Part shown: piece after piece, positions 5,886-8,819 of the stretch | How positions within the stretch are numbered: the first letter of the stretch is position 1 | Layout of the letters: each line of letters begins with the position of its first letter | Origin: an uncultured Bacteroidota bacterium | GTDB lineage: Bacteria; Bacteroidota; Bacteroidia; Chitinophagales; Chitinophagaceae | NCBI GenBank assembly: GCA_903912435.1 | Contig: CAIWHI010000355.1 | Span: 1 to 8,819 of the forward strand | DNA: 8,819 bases | Reading direction: 5' to 3' | Position numbers and translations under genes: made by a program | Notes under the pieces: generated by a model | What the model saw: only the letters and a program-made list of their open reading frames with translations | Databases searched by the model: none | Told to the model about the DNA's origin: nothing

Positions 5886-8447
5886 TTACCTCACAATAAC
5901 TTTTGCTCTCATATGGTAGCCTGTTTTACTGGTAAAGGCGGATATAATAAATACGCCCTTCTCAAAACCCATGTCAAAGTCGATAGTGGTATTACTTAAT
6001 CCTTCTTTAGTAGAATGATTACTGCCAATTACATCCTTTAAAGCAATATTTACCTTTTCACTAATGTCTGATTCAATAATTACACCGAATTTGCCATTAT
6101 TAGGGTTAGGTGAAATCTTGATATCGTGTACGGTTTTATGCGATAATGTATGGCAATCATCCATTGAGACAATAATAATTGGGTGTCTTGAGGTAATTGG
6201 CCCACATTCTGTAATGCTGGTATAATTCAGGGTATCGTTGCCAGGTAATAATCCTGTTACAATACCATCGGGGGTAACTATAGCTTTTGATGAGGTAACG
6301 TTCCATAATCCACCTAATGTACTATCTGCATAAACCACTGAATCGCCAATACATACTGTGTCGGGGCCGGTAATTGGTGCAATAATTGGAATAATTATAA
6401 CAGTGTCAATAAATTTCACCACATCAGTTCCGCAAACATTAGTAGCTGTATAATATATAGTATCAATTCCAGGGGCAATCCCGGTAACCGCACCGGTAGC
6501 TGGATTTATTAATTCAATATCTGTATGGTGATTACTCCATATCCCACCGCCAATGCCATCATTGAAGGTATTTATATAACCAATACAAATTACTGATGGT
6601 CCGGTTATTGTTAGTAAAAATGGAGGATTCAATATAGTATCTGTAAATTTGGCTGTTGCTGTGCCACAAAAATTTGTAATAGTATAATAAAAAGTATCAA
6701 TATAGGGGACGATGCCGGTTACAATTCCCGAGGAAGAGCCAATAGTTGCATATGAGGCATCATAAATACTCCATATACCTCCCGTGGCTGTATTTCTTAA
6801 TGTATCTGCATGCTCAATGCATGTATGTGTAGCTCCGGTTATTGTACCTGCATAAGGTAATGGTTCTACTGTTAAGCTTTTAGCAACACTACATCCATTT
6901 GATAGTGTATAGGTAATGGTACTAATTCCTGAGGAATAAGTAGTTAATAAACCAGATATAGAGTCAAGGGAGGCAATAGTAGGCGAGTCGGTGGACCACC
7001 TGCCACCCGTTACACTATCAAAAAGTGAATAGGACAAGCCCGGGCACCCCCTGAATGTGCCGGATAAAGGACCTGGTGATTGTTTTATGGTTATTAATTT
7101 GGTTGAAAAGCAAGTTGCACTATCATACATGGTATAGGTAATGATCACAGTGCCTATAGTAACTCCATTTATTACTCCACTAGTGGATCCAATCTGAGCA
7201 ATACTTGTATTGCTGCTCACCCAGTGCCCCCCGGCAATGGTATTTTTAAGTGTGTCGGTCAATCCTTTACATATACCAGAATTGCCTGTAATAGGTGGTA
7301 CTGAACTAATAGTGAATATGGATTGCTGAGCCATACAAAAAGGCGGGAACAAATAAGAAATAGTATCGTAACCCATAGTGCTTGCGACATATGTGCCATT
7401 GAAACCATTTGATGTGCCTGCATGCCAGTGACGCTGACTAAACCACTGTCCTCCCGGTATTGAATCTTTCATTAATACTGAATCTCCGAAACACATAACA
7501 CTGGGACCTATAATAGGTAGCGGAATAGGATTTACAGGAACCCTCTTATGAGTACTGCACCCATTTGGTAGTGTATAGGTAAGATTTGTTATACCAGCCG
7601 ATACCCCTGTATAAACTCCCGAAAAAGAATCTACAGCAAGAATACCAGTATTGCCACTTGTCCAAAAACCACCAGGACTGGGGTCGGAAGCAGTCCAGGA
7701 CATAGTTCCACAAACATTTGGTGCATTTATCGGGTCTGGTGGAAACCCCTGTATAACTTCTTTTGTTACATAGCAATTAGGCCCAGTTGTATAAGTAATT
7801 ATTGGTAAGCCAAATCCGGGAATTATTGTTGCAAGACCTGTGAAAGAATCAATTGCAACGGCACCTAAGGCTCCTATCCAAAATCCGCCTGCAACATGAT
7901 TCCGATATATAGTAGGAGGGGTAGGGCAAATATAATATGGACCGATAATAGTATCAGGTTGAGTATTCACTACCATATTTAAGGTAGTAAAACAACCGCT
8001 TGTAAGCTTGTAAGTTATTATTGTTGTTCCAGCAATCAAGGATGATAGTACACCTGTTGCTGACCCAATATCTGCCACTGTTGAATTACTACTGGTCCAT
8101 ATACCACCACCGGTTGCATTACTTAAAGTAGTTGTTGACCCTGTGCAACCATACTGACTGCCTGAAATGGTTGCTGGTATAGGGTTAATAATGATGATTT
8201 TTGTAACTATACTACTACCATCGGTATAACTTATTGTAGCCGTACCGGCACTAATTCCGGTAGTCAATCCACTAATTGAGCCAATAGTTACATGGCCTCC
8301 GCTACAACTCCATGTACCTCCTGTAGTTAAATTGGTATAAGTAGTCGTATCGCTAACACAAATTGATGATGCACCGCTTATTGATCCCAAACCGTATAAT
8401 GAAAAACTAAAGAATAGAGAATATATTAGTAGGAGGAGATTTTTCAT
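5886..8447 (-). CDS. Secreted Ig-like repeat protein with T9SS type A sorting domain
   Basis: I start this 853-residue protein at the ATG at 8445-8447, because it opens directly with a signal peptide (MKNLLLLIYSLFFSFSLYG). An in-frame ATG at 8498 would add 17 charged residues ahead of it and lies almost at the predicted transcription start. After the signal come ten Ig-like repeats of about 74 residues, each with an I(S/T)GxxxxC opening, a GGxW strand, a (S)TGxxxG turn and a (T)ITYT strand. Residues from about 773 form a type A sorting domain: IKISPNPNNGKF, then a beta-rich tail ending KVIVR. It should cross the outer membrane through the T9SS, lose the tail and become cell-attached or released. 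No enzymatic domain is present, so an adhesive or structural role is likely but not shown. It appears to be a single-gene transcript. Confidence 0.9.
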   Translation of the reverse strand: MKNLLLLIYSLFFSFSLYGLGSISGASSICVSDTTTYTNLTTGGTWSCSGGHVTIGSISGLTTGISAGTATISYTDGSSIVTKIIIINPIPATISGSQYGCTGSTTTLSNATGGGIWTSSNSTVADIGSATGVLSSLIAGTTIITYKLTSGCFTTLNMVVNTQPDTIIGPYYICPTPPTIYRNHVAGGFWIGALGAVAIDSFTGLATIIPGFGLPIITYTTGPNCYVTKEVIQGFPPDPINAPNVCGTMSWTASDPSPGGFWTSGNTGILAVDSFSGVYTGVSAGITNLTYTLPNGCSTHKRVPVNPIPLPIIGPSVMCFGDSVLMKDSIPGGQWFSQRHWHAGTSNGFNGTYVASTMGYDTISYLFPPFCMAQQSIFTISSVPPITGNSGICKGLTDTLKNTIAGGHWVSSNTSIAQIGSTSGVINGVTIGTVIITYTMYDSATCFSTKLITIKQSPGPLSGTFRGCPGLSYSLFDSVTGGRWSTDSPTIASLDSISGLLTTYSSGISTITYTLSNGCSVAKSLTVEPLPYAGTITGATHTCIEHADTLRNTATGGIWSIYDASYATIGSSSGIVTGIVPYIDTFYYTITNFCGTATAKFTDTILNPPFLLTITGPSVICIGYINTFNDGIGGGIWSNHHTDIELINPATGAVTGIAPGIDTIYYTATNVCGTDVVKFIDTVIIIPIIAPITGPDTVCIGDSVVYADSTLGGLWNVTSSKAIVTPDGIVTGLLPGNDTLNYTSITECGPITSRHPIIIVSMDDCHTLSHKTVHDIKISPNPNNGKFGVIIESDISEKVNIALKDVIGSNHSTKEGLSNTTIDFDMGFEKGVFIISAFTSKTGYHMRAKVIVR
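6165..8395 (-). repeat. Ten Ig-like protein repeats (about 74 residues each)
   Basis: The opening motifs lie near 8357-8383, 8140-8170, 7918-7950, 7700-7730, 7481-7516, 7261-7293, 7036-7067, 6810-6841, 6577-6609 and 6343-6374, a spacing of roughly 215-235 bases. Typical landmarks are ITGPSVICIG at the start, GGIWSS in the middle and ITYTLSNGC at the end. Nine of the ten repeats carry one Cys in the opening motif and one near the end, which could pair; the first repeat lacks the second and has WSCSGG instead. The repeats are diverged, so the array is old. They resemble Big_2 or PKD-like bacterial Ig folds, but I cannot name the exact family. Confidence 0.8.
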
Positions 8448-8506
8448 GGATGTAAGTTTTGTAGGTAATAAATAGATGTTCTGTTTTTTAGTGAACAATA
8501 TGGATG

Positions 8507-8536
8507 CAAAATTAAATTTATTATAACCATTTTCAA
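8507..8536 (-). promoter_or_regulatory. Predicted Bacteroidota promoter of the Ig-repeat protein
   Basis: On the minus strand the -7 box TAATTTTG (8507-8514) fits TAnnTTTG exactly, and TTG (8534-8536) lies 19 bases upstream, the usual spacing for the -33 box. Transcription should start near 8500, giving a leader of about 50 bases to the ATG at 8447. Confidence 0.6.
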
Positions 8537-8564
8537 GTTTTGAGCTAAATATTCATAGGGCAAA

Positions 8565-8749
8565 GCCATCTCAAAATATATGGGGTGGGGAGTGTTGGAT
8601 CGTCATTATTGCCTAATTATGTCTTGAATTTTGATTAATGCAGCCTGCCGGTAGGCAGGCGAGACGATTGCAAGAATCAAGGGCGCGTCACTGCGAACCG
8701 GCTTTTTCTGCGGGTGAAGCTGTCTCAAAATATGATTGGTAGGCAGTGT
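8565..8749. repeat. Imperfect direct repeats flanking a GC-rich REP-like island
   Basis: The segments 8565-8595 and 8719-8749 agree at about 23 of 31 bases by eye, sharing tctcaaaatat and agtgt. Between them is a noticeably GC-rich stretch (8640-8718) with a hairpin at 8643-8660, gagacgattgc at 8661-8671 and cgtcactgcgaaccggc at 8686-8702, the last leading to gaagctgtctc at 8716-8726. The gagac/gtctc ends (8661-8665 and 8722-8726) are inverted copies. The pattern recalls intergenic REP-type elements of Bacteroidota, from memory only. Confidence 0.5.
8643..8660. repeat. Perfect hairpin with 7-bp GC-rich stem
   Basis: gcctgcc (8643-8649) pairs with ggcaggc (8654-8660) around the loop ggta. No T tract follows on the plus strand. 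On the minus strand the next bases are tgcattaatc, again no T tract, so it is more likely part of a dispersed repeat than a terminator. Confidence 0.8.
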
Positions 8750-8763
8750 CTAAACAATTTTTT

Positions 8764-8815
8764 TTGCCCCAATGCCCCATTTTCTGAAAAATAAATATTT
8801 TGCGATTTGGGGCAA
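8764..8815. repeat. Inverted repeat at the window edge
   Basis: ttgccccaa (8764-8772) and ttggggcaa (8807-8815) are perfect 9-bp inverted copies separated by 34 AT-rich bases. The second copy is only four bases from the end of the window, so its context is cut off. It could be an operator, a weak stem-loop or part of a mobile-element end. Confidence 0.5.
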
Positions 8816-8819
8816 TGAT

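Noticed and set aside
7546..7776. Minus-strand open frame inside the Ig-repeat gene
   Set aside because: It is a shifted frame of a strongly supported gene; its Cys- and Trp-rich translation is just the GGxW repeats read out of frame.
6165..8395. CRISPR-like array in the regularly spaced repeats
   Set aside because: The periodicity is about 220 bases, the repeats are diverged at DNA level, and they encode a continuous protein.

Overview
The window looks like a piece of a Bacteroidota chromosome, probably close to Chitinophagales or Sphingobacteriales. It is moderately AT-rich. It carries a PorP/SprF-type outer-membrane protein, an OmpA protein with PD40 propeller repeats, and a large secreted protein ending in a type IX secretion (T9SS) type A sorting domain. 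Ahead of that last gene there is a match to the Bacteroidota promoter pattern (TTG, 19 bases, TAnnTTTG).

Layout. Bases 1-642 hold the 3' end of a collagen-like gene: Gly-X-Y repeats built from three 72-base units, followed by a C-terminal domain of the BclA/exosporium type. Nineteen bases later comes a PorP/SprF family protein (662-1618), and 20 bases after that an OmpA/TPR/PD40 gene (1639-3366). The three read as one operon. The third gene has an in-frame TAG at codon 31, just after its signal peptide, while all later codons are intact. Bases 3367-3741 hold nothing recognisable. A stem-loop terminator follows for the minus-strand gene next to it, a bifunctional phosphoglucose/phosphomannose isomerase (3804-4790). 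Divergent from the isomerase is yraN (4916-5272), a small UPF0102 nuclease-fold protein.

Bases 5273-5885 have no intact gene. They contain the decayed C-terminal end of an IS1182-type transposase on the minus strand: one frame with five stop codons and no frameshift. Next to it, also on the minus strand, is an 853-residue secreted protein (5886-8447) with a signal peptide, ten Ig-like repeats of about 74 residues and a T9SS sorting tail. The last 300 bases are intergenic and carry a perfect 7-bp hairpin, a GC-rich REP-like stretch between two imperfect direct repeats, and an inverted repeat at the window edge.

How the genes may work together. The first three genes probably form a surface module: a collagen-like surface protein, a PorP/SprF outer-membrane partner, and a peptidoglycan-binding periplasmic protein. 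The repeat protein at the other end is a separate T9SS cargo. The isomerase and YraN are ordinary housekeeping genes between the two surface loci. I did not find a clearly new system. The most distinctive points are the BclA-like collagen protein sitting with T9SS partner genes and the nonsense codon in the OmpA gene.
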